Shown in pieces: positions 16,566 to 24,426 of a stretch of DNA of 42,224 nt. The stretch comes from a virus. Both the position numbers and the translations under genes were made by a program. A model generated the notes under the pieces. The model worked only from the letters and a program-made list of their open reading frames with translations, did not search any database and had not been told where the DNA came from. The stretch is taken from positions 1-42,224 of the IMG/VR virus record IMGVR_UViG_3300046501_000684; one strand, given 5' to 3'. Each line of letters starts with the position of its first letter. Position 1 is the stretch's first letter.

Positions 16566-17259
16566 TTACTGTCCCTCTGCTCCGCCATCACCCGCAGGGC
16601 TTCGGCTTCCATGATGCGGATATCTGGAAAAATGTCGGTGTCCTGGGCCCGGGTTAAACCGAGGAAGCCAGCGACATCGCGAATTGACGTGTAATCCAGA
16701 CCGGTAGCGCCGCACGCCCCTGTACGCCACTGGGTGCTCATTGCCTCGAAGACCTGGAACGCCTGCCAGGTATCCGGCCAGACCTCACAGATTTCCTCGG
16801 GCAAATCCCGGAGAGAAAGCCCGAAGGCCGCCAGCGATTCAGCTGATGGCCCGGGTTCGTACAGCTTGCGTGCGACGCTTAGGAGTTTCCCAAGCGCGCC
16901 TTGCTGAACGCATCGGAGTAAGCACCCAGCACCGCGCTTGGTGTGGCACTGATTGAGCTGACCAGGATGCGGAGGTTTTCGTCGTTGAACTCTTCGTCGA
17001 CATCCCAGCCAGCCACGATTGCCTTGAGCTGCTCCACCTGGAGATCGATCAGCAAGGTGGTGAACTGCTTCAGTCCCACCTCTTCCGATTTCAGCCCCAG
17101 CGCCTTATGTCGCTCGCCCCAGTCGGCATAGAGATCAGCCAACTCGGTTCGGTCGCGATATTTGAACTCGAATCCCACCTTCACGGGCTCGCCACCAACC
17201 GTAGGAAGCATGACGTCGGCCTTGAAGGTGGGGTTCTGGATAAGCGTGAACTTTGCCAT
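16562..17259 (-). CDS. Tail assembly chaperone GT, made by -1 frameshift
   Basis: The predicted fusion of G with a DUF1799-like T frame. At 16885-16891 the mRNA reads GGGAAAC in the phase required for -1 slippage (ttG GGA AAC). After slipping, the frame runs without a stop to 16562, through PEEICEVWPDTWQAFQVFEAM. The product would have 125 residues from G plus 107 from T, 232 in total. The T part has no good start of its own: the best free-standing start is a TTG at 16804. In lambda, gpGT links the tape measure to tail tube subunits. The organisation (G, slip site, T, H) matches lambda closely. Frameshift efficiency cannot be read from sequence. Confidence 0.85.
16879..17259 (-). CDS. G: Tail assembly chaperone G
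   Basis: A 126-residue acidic protein (MAKFTLIQNPTFKADVMLP...) in the lambda G position between tail tube and tape measure. It has a perfect AAGGAGG SD four bases before the ATG. The zero-frame stop lies two codons after the slip site, so most ribosomes should make G alone and a minority GT. It is a cytoplasmic assembly factor not expected in the virion. Confidence 0.86.
   Translation of the reverse strand: MAKFTLIQNPTFKADVMLPTVGGEPVKVGFEFKYRDRTELADLYADWGERHKALGLKSEEVGLKQFTTLLIDLQVEQLKAIVAGWDVDEEFNDENLRILVSSISATPSAVLGAYSDAFSKARLGNS
16885..16891 (-). promoter_or_regulatory. Programmed -1 ribosomal frameshift site
   Basis: Heptamer G-GGA-AAC in the zero frame of G, of the X-XXY-YYZ type. Lambda uses GGGAAAG at the same place. 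The G stop codon (16879-16881) follows after one more codon, and the -1 frame enters T. Confidence 0.85.
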
Positions 17260-17268
17260 GAGCCCTCC

Positions 17269-17925
17269 TTACGCCGCGGCGCTGTAACGAGTTGGGCGAC
17301 CGGTCAGCGCGATGCTGATGACGCGGGTCATCAGGTTGTTGCGCGACATGGTCGGGGTCGACGTGATCGAAACGTAGCCGTTGTAGATAATGCTGCTACC
17401 GCCCGGGAGGTTGAGGCGAAGGACTCGCACTTGCTTGTCGTCGTCAGCAGCCTCGCAGACATCGACATAGGGCTTGGATGGGTCATCCGCCACGGTGATG
17501 TTCAGCGTGATCGGGTTCTTGGTGGTCGGCATCTGGCGATCGTCATCGTCAGCCAGGAAGCCATAGGTCAGGAACTGCTGGTCGCCGCCGCTGGATGCCA
17601 GTTCGGTAATCTGGGAGATCTCGACGAAGGATGTGATCTCGCGCACAGAGCCAATGCCGGAGCCGGCCGGGTACTGCTGAACGTTGGTGGTGTTGATGCC
17701 ACCCAACGCAAAGGTGCCACTGGCGATATCTGCAACCCGAACAGCCCGGCCATCCAATCGTGTCCAGCCGGAATTGACTGCGATGATGTCGCCTTCGGCC
17801 AGGCCGTGGGCAGCAGCCGTGGCCACTGCTGGGTTCGCGTTGGTCAGTGCAGTGAATGGGATTGCCGTGCCGTAGACGGAAGCAATTTCGAAAGTCGCGC
17901 CGTTAGGCATTTGAATGCCAGCCAT
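17269..17925 (-). CDS. V: Major tail tube protein (V)
   Basis: A 218-residue beta-rich protein in the lambda V position. It opens MAGIQMPNGATFEIASVYGTAI, a family-typical entry, and ends in MSRNNLMTRVISIALTGRP, the conserved closing strand of phage tail tube subunits. There may be a small insertion (AVATAAAHGLAEGDIIAVNSGW, about residues 33-55) as seen in decorated tubes. It polymerises around the tape measure. An SD (AGAGGA) lies 7 bases before the ATG, downstream of a hairpin. Confidence 0.87.
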   Translation of the reverse strand: MAGIQMPNGATFEIASVYGTAIPFTALTNANPAVATAAAHGLAEGDIIAVNSGWTRLDGRAVRVADIASGTFALGGINTTNVQQYPAGSGIGSVREITSFVEISQITELASSGGDQQFLTYGFLADDDDRQMPTTKNPITLNITVADDPSKPYVDVCEAADDDKQVRVLRLNLPGGSSIIYNGYVSITSTPTMSRNNLMTRVISIALTGRPTRYSAAA

Positions 17926-17951
17926 TGGTGTTTCCTCTTTTCAGAAATGAC

Positions 17952-17973
17952 AAAACCCGCTCGATGGCGGGTT
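17952..17973 (-). terminator. Intra-operon terminator-like hairpin before the tail tube gene
   Basis: On the minus strand: AACCCGC/GCGGGTT stem (17967-17973 with 17954-17960), six-base loop, then TTTTG. The core is identical to the hairpin at 3068-3085. The SD and start of the tail tube gene follow. Confidence 0.6.
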
Positions 17974-17995
17974 CTGGGTTTGCCCAATGGGCGGA

Positions 17996-18412
17996 TTAGT
18001 TGGTGTCGGCTCGATACTGGAAGGAAACCGGCACGGTGAAGGTCGTGTCGTCTGGAATGCCGGGGCCTGGGTCGACCGGTGTCATGGTCACCACCGTCAA
18101 TGCCCCCTTCGTGTTCCGTTCGTACAGGGGGAACTGCGCGGCGATCTGGTCAACCAGTGCACCGGCCGCACCGCGATACTTGCCCGAGGGCGTCACGATG
18201 CTGACCTGAAACACGCCGGTGTATAGCTTGTGGTCGCCGCCAAGGGTGTTGCTCGCGGTATCACCTGGCAGCGTGAACGCCTTAAGGTAGGTGGTGCCAT
18301 CCACGGGCGTGTAAGCCTCGTTCTCGACGACCACCTTCAGCGGAACGGGCAAGGCTTTCGCCCAGGCGATCAGCTTGGCCTCGTATATCGAGGCGATGAT
18401 GTGGTGGCTCAT
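17996..18412 (-). CDS. U: Tail terminator protein (U-like, DUF4128)
   Basis: A 138-residue protein (MSHHIIASIYEAKLIAWAKAL...) of the type that caps the head-proximal end of the tail tube. Typical features are the N-terminal helix, the HKLYTGVFQVSIVTPSG strand and VDQIAAQFPL helix in the middle, and a C-terminal FTVPVSFQYRADTN strand. It overlaps the Z-like gene by four bases and precedes the tail tube gene, the lambda order Z-U-V. Confidence 0.82.
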   Translation of the reverse strand: MSHHIIASIYEAKLIAWAKALPVPLKVVVENEAYTPVDGTTYLKAFTLPGDTASNTLGGDHKLYTGVFQVSIVTPSGKYRGAAGALVDQIAAQFPLYERNTKGALTVVTMTPVDPGPGIPDDTTFTVPVSFQYRADTN

Positions 18413-19062
18413 ACCTGGTTGTTCCTGATGGCTTCATCGACGATCTGTTGAAAGCGGGCCAGAGTAATGCGGACCATTCCGCCGGGCGCTTGCTTGGAGT
18501 GTCCGTATTCCAGTGGTACCGCATAAGGCAGGTTGTTCACGATGTATGCAGTCTGGCCGATGGTCAGCGCCTGTACCTGGGTCATGAGCACCGCAACCGA
18601 CACGTTGCCCGATGGGTCGATCTGATCAAGCACGCCGTCGGCCGGAGTATCGATAGTGAACTGCCAGTTGCCCCGGAACCGCCCGCCGACGTAGTCCTTG
18701 CCCGCGACCAAGCCGTTCACGTTGTAGTTCTGGTCACGCTCGGTCTTGGTCAGGGGTTTCGCATACTTCACGCCGCGCTTCAGCTTGCCGGCCTTGGTGA
18801 AGTTGCTGTCGGTCAAGTTGATGACCGTATTGCGCACGGCCACTTTGAAGTCATAGTCATCAGCCGCCGCGGTATTGGCCTGTCGATGTGCGACGTTGGC
18901 CGCCCAGATCTCGGGATTGCCCACCGGTGACATGCGAATAACGCTGCTGCCGATCTCGATCACGATTTCGCGGAAGGTGGCGTCGAGCCCGGACTTGGCC
19001 TGCTCGGCAAACTGGCGGATGTTCTCGGCGAAGCTGCCGTTGAGATCCGCATACTTGCTCAT
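18409..19062 (-). CDS. Z-like / HK97 gp10-like tail completion protein
   Basis: A 217-residue protein with an N-terminal helix (FAENIRQFAEQAKSGLDATFREIVIEIG) and the phrases MSPVGNPEIW, GRFRGNWQ and YAVPLEYGHSKQAPGGMVRITLARF. These are hallmarks of the gp10/Z family that finishes the tail at the neck. The ATG at 19062 is in an ATGA overlap with the preceding gene. An extension to 19182 is only open frame. Context (connector genes before, U-like gene after) supports it. Confidence 0.84.
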   Translation of the reverse strand: MSKYADLNGSFAENIRQFAEQAKSGLDATFREIVIEIGSSVIRMSPVGNPEIWAANVAHRQANTAAADDYDFKVAVRNTVINLTDSNFTKAGKLKRGVKYAKPLTKTERDQNYNVNGLVAGKDYVGGRFRGNWQFTIDTPADGVLDQIDPSGNVSVAVLMTQVQALTIGQTAYIVNNLPYAVPLEYGHSKQAPGGMVRITLARFQQIVDEAIRNNQV

Positions 19063-19427
19063 GATCGAACCTGCAGCTCGTACAGGATCGGCGTGCCGGC
19101 CGGGTTGATCTCTTTCAACGGTGGAACGATTGACCAGGTGCGGCCTTGAACGATGACCTTGCTCAGCAGGCTGGGCACCCACGCCAACCCCTGTGCGGCG
19201 ATTTTGAGCTTCTTGTCGCCCTGCTTGATGAGGCTGTTGTTCTGGAATTCTTGGCCGGTGAAGTCGAGCAGGATGCCTTGGGCGGTCTGCTCGATGACGG
19301 TGTCGGATGGTGCGGTACCGGTTTCCGGGTCGTACTCGCCGACGGTGGTCGCGCGAATGATCACGGGCTGGCCGAACTCTGTGATCATCTCCAGAGCCAT
19401 CACGGCCATTTCGTCGTAGAAGGCCAT
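19059..19427 (-). CDS. Head-tail connector / stopper protein
   Basis: A 122-residue beta-rich protein (QPVIIRATTVGEYDPETGT...TWSIVPPLKEINPAGTPILYELQVR). The last part matches the style of head-closure (stopper) proteins of siphophages, which plug the portal after packaging. It begins right after a hairpin and SD (CTGGAGC) and is translationally coupled to the Z-like gene. Family-level confidence only. Confidence 0.72.
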   Translation of the reverse strand: MAFYDEMAVMALEMITEFGQPVIIRATTVGEYDPETGTAPSDTVIEQTAQGILLDFTGQEFQNNSLIKQGDKKLKIAAQGLAWVPSLLSKVIVQGRTWSIVPPLKEINPAGTPILYELQVRS

Positions 19428-19443
19428 GGTGGCTCCAGATGTG

Positions 19444-19468
19444 AAAAGCCCAGCGCGGTGGTTGGGCT
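19444..19468 (-). terminator. Intra-operon terminator-like hairpin before the stopper gene
   Basis: On the minus strand: AGCCCA/TGGGCT stem (19463-19468 with 19447-19452), ten-base loop with some internal pairing, then TTTT, followed by the SD TCTGGAGC of the 19059-19427 gene. Confidence 0.55.
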
Positions 19469-19476
19469 CTTTGTGG

Positions 19477-19662
19477 TCATTTTTCGGGAAGTTGTTCGTG
19501 AGTAATCGCCTGATATCTAGCCTTAAACAGCTTGGTCATTTGATCCGCATAATCTGCCGCAGCATCCGCGGCAGCTTTGTCGGAAACCATCCCCGTCCTT
19601 CCTGCCAAATAACCAGAGAGAGCTTGGCCTGCAAAGTACTTCCATGCTTCGACTTCAGACAT
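19477..19662 (-). CDS. Small hypothetical protein in the connector region
   Basis: A 61-residue, helical, acidic protein (MSEVEAWKYFAGQALSGYLA...). The chosen ATG at 19662 has a GGAG eight bases upstream; an ATG at 19677 is in frame but lacks one. Tiny proteins of this type (x-AW-x-x-A-x-x-AL) are frequent in head-tail modules of Pseudomonas phages and are of unknown function. No membrane segment is seen. Confidence 0.62.
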   Translation of the reverse strand: MSEVEAWKYFAGQALSGYLAGRTGMVSDKAAADAAADYADQMTKLFKARYQAITHEQLPEK

Positions 19663-19701
19663 AGGTTGGTGCTCCATTTTTGATTGAGCCCCAAACTAGC
19701 A

Positions 19702-20205
19702 CTACGCACGAATGGCGAACAGGCCTCGCTTCTTCAGATAATCGGCAAACTGGGTAGCGCTCGGCCGATCCGGTGCCGCCGGCAACAGTCGTCCGCTGGT
19801 GTTGGAAATCGTCGCGTACTCGCGAGTTACCGCACCTTCGACACGCTCCAGCGTTACCGCACCTTTGCGCTTGTCTATCGGGTCGATGTCGTCGGTGTGA
19901 ATCTCAGCGGCCAAGGCCATCTGGCCGTACTGGATGCGCGCCGGCAGGTAATTGTCGGGCTTGATCTGGCAGTCCAGTTCAACGCCGCGGCGCGGCCAGG
20001 CCAACGCCTGATTGCTATCCATCTTGCGTCCCTTCCAGGTCATGCCATCCATCGCCAAGGCTGACCGGCGAAGCAGTGCTTCTTGCGCAGGCTCATCAGC
20101 AGGGATGGTCACGCCGAACTTTACGGCATACATAACCAGGTCTTCGGCACTCGCGTAGCTTTCCGCGTCTGACTTGCCGGTACCGTCCTCGATAATCAGA
20201 GTCAT
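19702..20205 (-). CDS. Head-tail adaptor-like protein (DnaT-like family)
   Basis: A 167-residue protein opening MTLIIEDGTGKSDAESYASAEDLVMYA, the recognisable start of a phage family annotated as DnaT-like and structurally related to gp6-type adaptors. Continuing motifs are EALLRRSALAMDG, ALAWPRRGVEL and IQYGQMALAAEI. Its place between capsid and stopper genes favours an adaptor ring on the portal over a DNA-replication role. Confidence 0.76.
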   Translation of the reverse strand: MTLIIEDGTGKSDAESYASAEDLVMYAVKFGVTIPADEPAQEALLRRSALAMDGMTWKGRKMDSNQALAWPRRGVELDCQIKPDNYLPARIQYGQMALAAEIHTDDIDPIDKRKGAVTLERVEGAVTREYATISNTSGRLLPAAPDRPSATQFADYLKKRGLFAIRA

Positions 20206-20234
20206 GAATCAGCTCGCTATATGTTTTGGAAGCA

Positions 20235-20257
20235 GGGCTTCGGATATCCCGAGGCCC
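20235..20257 (-). other. Intergenic hairpin without U-run
   Basis: Nine-pair stem with one wobble (20235-20243 with 20249-20257) and five-base loop, between two head-tail genes. It has no T-run, so it is more likely an RNA stabiliser or processing site than a terminator. Confidence 0.4.
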
Positions 20258-20263
20258 GAATCA

Positions 20264-20866
20264 TTAGGCCTTTGGCAAATCAGCGACCGCCTTTTCCAGC
20301 GATTCTACCGAAGCATTCGCCCGGTAGGGCACGTTGGCCGCATCAAGCTTTGCCTTGAGGCTGGCGACCTTGTCCGCATCATCACCTGACTGGACTGCGG
20401 CTGCCTTGAGGTTCGCAACCTCGGTGTGCAGCCGTTCAACTTCAGCAGCCAATCCGTCACGCTCGGTCGTGAGGCTTGCGAGGCCTTCATTCAGGCTGAG
20501 CATCGCGTGAAACAGGCGAATTGGAAGTTCACCGGCGCCAGGGTGTTCCAGCGGGGCCAGTCCTTCTGCGGACACGACCAAACCCAGGATGCCGTCGCGC
20601 TCGGCGCGCAGGTTGCCGTTTTCTTCTTCCAAACGGGCATTGGTTTCGCCGGCAACCGAATCAGTTGTTTGGCTGAGACTTTGCGTCAAAGGCTTCGATA
20701 CCGAAACCTCAACGCCGGCTGCCTCATAGGCCTCGACCACCTTCGGCCAATCGCCAATTACCACAGCATGGGTCACGCCCGCTTCTGGCCGGTCAAAGTG
20801 CGCAGGATTGCGATAGCGCTTGTCCGGATCGAAATCCGTTTTCTGCGAAGAGTAAGTCAGTTCCAT
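20264..20866 (-). CDS. Hypothetical coiled-coil protein next to capsid
   Basis: A 200-residue protein. The N-terminal ~60 residues (SQKTDFDPDKRYRNPAHFDRPEAGVTHAVVIGDW) resemble a small globular domain. Residues ~70-200 contain heptad-like stretches (ARLEEENGNLRAERDGI, LTTERDGLAAEVERLHTEVANLKA). The ATG at 20866 has GGAG six bases upstream. It follows the capsid gene, which suggests a head-associated decoration or completion factor, but no family is recognised. Confidence 0.68.
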   Translation of the reverse strand: MELTYSSQKTDFDPDKRYRNPAHFDRPEAGVTHAVVIGDWPKVVEAYEAAGVEVSVSKPLTQSLSQTTDSVAGETNARLEEENGNLRAERDGILGLVVSAEGLAPLEHPGAGELPIRLFHAMLSLNEGLASLTTERDGLAAEVERLHTEVANLKAAAVQSGDDADKVASLKAKLDAANVPYRANASVESLEKAVADLPKA

Positions 20867-20877
20867 GGAGTTCTCCA

Positions 20878-20900
20878 AAGTGGCCCGCGCTGGGCCACTT
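20878..20900 (-). other. Strong hairpin after the capsid gene
   Basis: A perfect nine-pair stem (AAGTGGCCC, five-base loop, GGGCCACTT) sits between the capsid stop and the SD of the next gene. Only TTT follows, so it may protect or process the 3' end of capsid mRNA, or act as a weak terminator. Confidence 0.5.
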
Positions 20901-20914
20901 GATGGGCGCGCGGA

Positions 20915-21862
20915 TTAAGGCGCGGACAGATCGATCAGGACGCCAGCGGTAACCTTGTCGCTGGTCGCGTACTTGGTCCAGTTGGCACCGGCACCGATTG
21001 CAGCCAGGTTCGGGTTCACACCGCCGGTGGAGTCCTTCCAGCTGTAGCCCAGCAGGTCCAGGTTGAAGGTGCCCTCGGCGCGGAAGCCCATCGCCAAGTT
21101 TTCCTGGTTGTCGATGTTGTACGAACGGAATCCCGGAGCTTGGGACTCGGTGATTTTGATCGCGCCCGCTTGCAGGCCGAAGATGGTTTCCGCAGGGATG
21201 GTGTCCGATACCAAGACCGGCTTGCCCATGGTGCCCGGCTGGCCACCGTAAATGACCACACCGGCTTCTTCGTAGACCTTCTCAGTGATGGCCTGATCGA
21301 CCATATCGAAGTAGGTCGCCGAATCCATAGTCCACAATGCGATGCGGCCGAAGCGGTCACCGAACTTTCGCATGCCCTTGGTCAGCGCCTTCTTGCCGTC
21401 GGTGGCAAAACTGGCCGTAGCGACCATGTTGGCGTTCGCACCAATCGCAGCTTTCAGAGCGGCCATTGCGTACTGGATATAGCCTTCCAGCACTGCGTCG
21501 GCGTAATCCATGCCGACCAGTTCGGAAAACTCTTCTGGCGAACGTGCACGGCGCTTGAAGGCCTCTTCAGTGGTTTCGTAAGGACCGTATTTGAACGGAA
21601 CCTTCACGCCGACCATTTCGCCGGAGCCAATCTTCTGGCCGGTAACAGCTGCGACCGAGTTGACATCACGGTGAGCGATGGCGCCCCCAAGCTTGTAGAA
21701 AGCACGCTTGCGCAGATCGCCCTCGATCAGTTCGTTATCCAGAATCAGCGCGCCATTAGAAGATGCGTTGAAAACGTCGATCACGTCCTGGATACGCTCC
21801 AGATAGGCGGTTTGGGCAAGGTCGTTGTAAACGATCATGTCCGAGTTGACGGTAGTCGCCAT
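20915..21862 (-). CDS. Major capsid protein
   Basis: A 315-residue protein with a layout typical of HK97-fold capsids in this phage group. An N-terminal helix (NDLAQTAYLERIQDVIDVFN) leads to the P-domain (GMDYADAVLEGYIQYAMAALKAAIGAN), then ALWTMDSATYFDMVDQAI and GKPVLVSDTIP, and a C-terminal GFRAEGTFNLDLLGYSW. It builds the icosahedral head. It is preceded by the scaffold gene 11 bases upstream and has an SD (GGAG). I do not assign a narrower family. Confidence 0.86.
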   Translation of the reverse strand: MATTVNSDMIVYNDLAQTAYLERIQDVIDVFNASSNGALILDNELIEGDLRKRAFYKLGGAIAHRDVNSVAAVTGQKIGSGEMVGVKVPFKYGPYETTEEAFKRRARSPEEFSELVGMDYADAVLEGYIQYAMAALKAAIGANANMVATASFATDGKKALTKGMRKFGDRFGRIALWTMDSATYFDMVDQAITEKVYEEAGVVIYGGQPGTMGKPVLVSDTIPAETIFGLQAGAIKITESQAPGFRSYNIDNQENLAMGFRAEGTFNLDLLGYSWKDSTGGVNPNLAAIGAGANWTKYATSDKVTAGVLIDLSAP

Positions 21863-21873
21863 GGGTTACTCCA

Positions 21874-22590
21874 TTATTTGGGCAATTTCAGGTACGCGTC
21901 CTGGCCGTTAGCGGTGATGAACTCACGCTTGGCCACAGACGTCATTTCGGAGCGTTTCAAAGCGGCCCCACCGCCATTTCCAGCACCTCCGGCCCCGCCA
22001 CCAGATGCCTTACTACCCGCAATCAACGGCGCGAAGGCAGTGTTGTTTGCAAATTCCGCTTTCAGCTCGTCCAGCGATGTCGCTGAGAGCTTGCCCTGCT
22101 TGTCGAGTACGACAACCACAGGCTTCCCATCGCGCTGCTCGACACTCAGACGGCGCTCAATGTGGGGCAACAGGGCTTCTGCGCTACCCGGGATTGCCAA
22201 GGCAGACGCGATATCAGTAGCGGTACGGCCAACAGTGAGATCCCGGATCTGAGTGCTCAGCGTTCCACGCTCCTGCTCCAGCATGCCGTTCAGCTCAGCT
22301 TCGCGGCGGGTGTACTTTTCGGACCAGGACTTTTCGAGTTCTTCGACGTTGCCTGATTTGCGTAGCGCTTCTTCGCGATCAAGGCGGGCCTGATCTTCAG
22401 CAGCCTTGCGCTTCTCAGCTTCGGCCTTCTTCTCGTCCAGCAATTCCTGAACCTTAGATTTCAAACCTGAAACGTCTTCAGGTTGTGGCAGACCTTCAAT
22501 GCCGAGTACGAACTTACCGTCCTTCTCGGTGTAAAGAGCGCGCACGGCTTCGTCGACACCATCCAGGCTGTCCAGTTGAAATTTGAGCAT
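21874..22590 (-). CDS. Capsid scaffolding protein
   Basis: A 238-residue protein with a charged coiled coil in the centre (KSKVQELLDEKKAEAEKRKAAEDQARLDREEAL, then VEELEKSWSEKYTRREAELNGMLEQER), a helical C-terminal half and a flexible Gly/Ala linker (KASGGGAGGAGNGGG) before a short basic tail. This is the usual build of internal scaffolds, whose basic end contacts the capsid. It lies directly upstream of the capsid gene. No protease motif is seen within it. Confidence 0.8.
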   Translation of the reverse strand: MLKFQLDSLDGVDEAVRALYTEKDGKFVLGIEGLPQPEDVSGLKSKVQELLDEKKAEAEKRKAAEDQARLDREEALRKSGNVEELEKSWSEKYTRREAELNGMLEQERGTLSTQIRDLTVGRTATDIASALAIPGSAEALLPHIERRLSVEQRDGKPVVVVLDKQGKLSATSLDELKAEFANNTAFAPLIAGSKASGGGAGGAGNGGGAALKRSEMTSVAKREFITANGQDAYLKLPK

Positions 22591-22634
22591 TTGTTGTCTC
22601 CCAGAGACATGGTGCAGGCCCTGCCTGCGGGCAT

Positions 22635-22660
22635 AAAAAAGCCCCGCACTATGGCGAGGC
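22635..22660 (-). terminator. Terminator-like hairpin before the scaffold gene
   Basis: On the minus strand: GCCTCGC/GCCCCGC-type stem (22654-22660 with 22641-22647, one mismatch), six-base loop, then six T. It ends the membrane-protein moron and precedes the scaffold. Confidence 0.6.
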
Positions 22661-22682
22661 TGTATGGTTGAGAACTCAAAAG

Positions 22683-23309
22683 CTAAACGCTATTTCTAAT
22701 ATCGGTGGCGTTTTTTCTCATTTCAAAAAGGCCAGGAGAGATGGGGCCTTCCCAATATCCTGTCGTGGTCCCAACAATAAAAGTAAGCCCTTTAGATATC
22801 CCGTCACAGTACTCACTGACGAATTTTTCTATCTCTAATTCAGCACCTGGCTCCAGATGAATGCTTGCTTGTTGGCCATATTCGAGGCGGACAGGAAAGT
22901 TCTGAATGGGCGAATGGTGAGCAAAACCAGTAATGGCTAAGCCTGTTTTGCTGTGAGTTGACCTTATGCTCAAAGTCGTTGCGGTTACGGGTCTCTTTCC
23001 TTCTGAAGTAAGCGCCAACGATATGAAGGGCTCCCCTAAGTATCCCGGTCCAAAAGGGAAACTCGCGCTGGCAACAACCTTCAATAATTCCGCATCCTCT
23101 CGGCGCTGTTTGTCAGCCAAGTACAGGGTCACCAGAACCGCCAATAGGGCACCAGTTCCGGAGACCCAATCCCCCAAGCTCCCCCAGCTCGGAACAAAGC
23201 GCACAGTCGACTCTGGATTCAAGTTGATGCCGGCGGTAAGGCCAAGCAATCCGCTGATCACGCAAATAAATAAACACCCGGCTATCCACACCAATTTCAT
23301 AAAGGCCAT
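22683..23309 (-). CDS. Membrane protein, probable moron
   Basis: A 208-residue protein with two hydrophobic helices (about residues 6-27 and 48-66) and a ~140-residue soluble C-terminal domain rich in beta strands. It lies between the MuF head gene and the scaffold, a place where head operons normally have no membrane protein. It is more AT-rich than its neighbours and is followed by its own terminator-like hairpin. It could act in superinfection exclusion or envelope modification. The function is unknown; the topology and foreign composition are seen directly. Confidence 0.7.
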   Translation of the reverse strand: MAFMKLVWIAGCLFICVISGLLGLTAGINLNPESTVRFVPSWGSLGDWVSGTGALLAVLVTLYLADKQRREDAELLKVVASASFPFGPGYLGEPFISLALTSEGKRPVTATTLSIRSTHSKTGLAITGFAHHSPIQNFPVRLEYGQQASIHLEPGAELEIEKFVSEYCDGISKGLTFIVGTTTGYWEGPISPGLFEMRKNATDIRNSV

Positions 23310-23340
23310 CCATTTCTAAGATGATGGCACTTTAGCATTT

Positions 23341-24426
23341 CTATATGCCCGCCCGCTCGAACGCCAGAGGCTCAAGAACCTTCATCTGCACAAGGGTCAG
23401 AGGTGAAAAGTTGCGATCAAGCTGCAGCTCGGAGAATCGCCCGATGCTCAGGCCACCTTCGCGAAACAGCTTGGCGCGGATCGGACCAATGGCCTTGTCC
23501 TGAAACGCCGCGGGCTGCTGCTTGAGCCAGTCGTAATAGCTGAGGTCTGCCCTCACCTGCTGCGCCCCACCATCGCCGACGGATGCCCGTGTGGCGTCCT
23601 TGGCGAACAGAGCGCTGAAGCGAGTGACCGCCACTACCGTCGAGCGGCAGTTGATGTGGATCGGCGGCCTCGGTCCTTCAGTCAGCTTGAAGCGCTGCTT
23701 GTCGAGCGATCGGCACTGACTGGTCGTCTTTGAATCCAGCGTGCTGACCCACTCCACCGCCTGCACGACATCGGAGTTCTCTTTTAACGTCTCCATGCGC
23801 GCCTGGGTGGCGACGTGCTGCACCGCTGTTCGCACCACGGCACCAGCGTTCCGGTTGGTCGTGGCCAGGATGCCGTCGTTGTACTGAAGCGCCTTGGTGC
23901 CCCGGATGTTCTTGATGATCTGGAAGTTGGTCTGGCCTTCGAAGAAGCCCTGCCGGATCGCACCAGTGAGGCGTTGTCGCTCGGTGGCGGTGAAGCCATC
24001 AATGAATGGCTTGAGCAGCTTGCCGCCATCTGCACCGCGCACGCTAAGCGGGTTGGTGAGGATTGCCGCCCTGATTGCAGCGGCGCCAGGCACCGCCGCA
24101 TCAAACGAGACGCCCACCGGTGCCGCCCGGGTCAGGCTGGTCGCCTCAAACTCGGCCTCGTAATTGGCGATGTCGATGAGGTCGAGGTTCAGCTTCTCGC
24201 TGTACCGGTCGAAGATGCCCAGCAGCAGGCTATCGACCTCGCTCAGCAACCGCTCCAGTCGGACGATGGTGTAATCCGTCAGGTCGGCCCGTGTCAGCCG
24301 CTCACGAATCGATCGGTCGATCTCCTTGAGGAAAGGCCCGAACTTGGCGACCTCCCCTGACTTCAGTTGCTCAAGGAAGACGGCGTGCCGAATCGTGGCA
24401 TCAAGGATCGCTTGGTTTGCGGCCAT
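23341..24426 (-). CDS. MuF-like (SPP1 gp7) head morphogenesis protein
   Basis: A 361-residue minor head protein. The family signature lies near residues 226-262: W226-V-S-T-L-D-S-K-T...C238-R-S-L-D, then PPIH257INC260RS. These proteins sit inside the capsid near the portal and act in DNA packaging or ejection. It starts with an SD (GAGG) inside the 3' end of the portal gene, overlapping it by 26 bases, which suggests coupled translation. No C-terminal toxin domain is visible. Confidence 0.86.
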   Translation of the reverse strand: MAANQAILDATIRHAVFLEQLKSGEVAKFGPFLKEIDRSIRERLTRADLTDYTIVRLERLLSEVDSLLLGIFDRYSEKLNLDLIDIANYEAEFEATSLTRAAPVGVSFDAAVPGAAAIRAAILTNPLSVRGADGGKLLKPFIDGFTATERQRLTGAIRQGFFEGQTNFQIIKNIRGTKALQYNDGILATTNRNAGAVVRTAVQHVATQARMETLKENSDVVQAVEWVSTLDSKTTSQCRSLDKQRFKLTEGPRPPIHINCRSTVVAVTRFSALFAKDATRASVGDGGAQQVRADLSYYDWLKQQPAAFQDKAIGPIRAKLFREGGLSIGRFSELQLDRNFSPLTLVQMKVLEPLAFERAGI

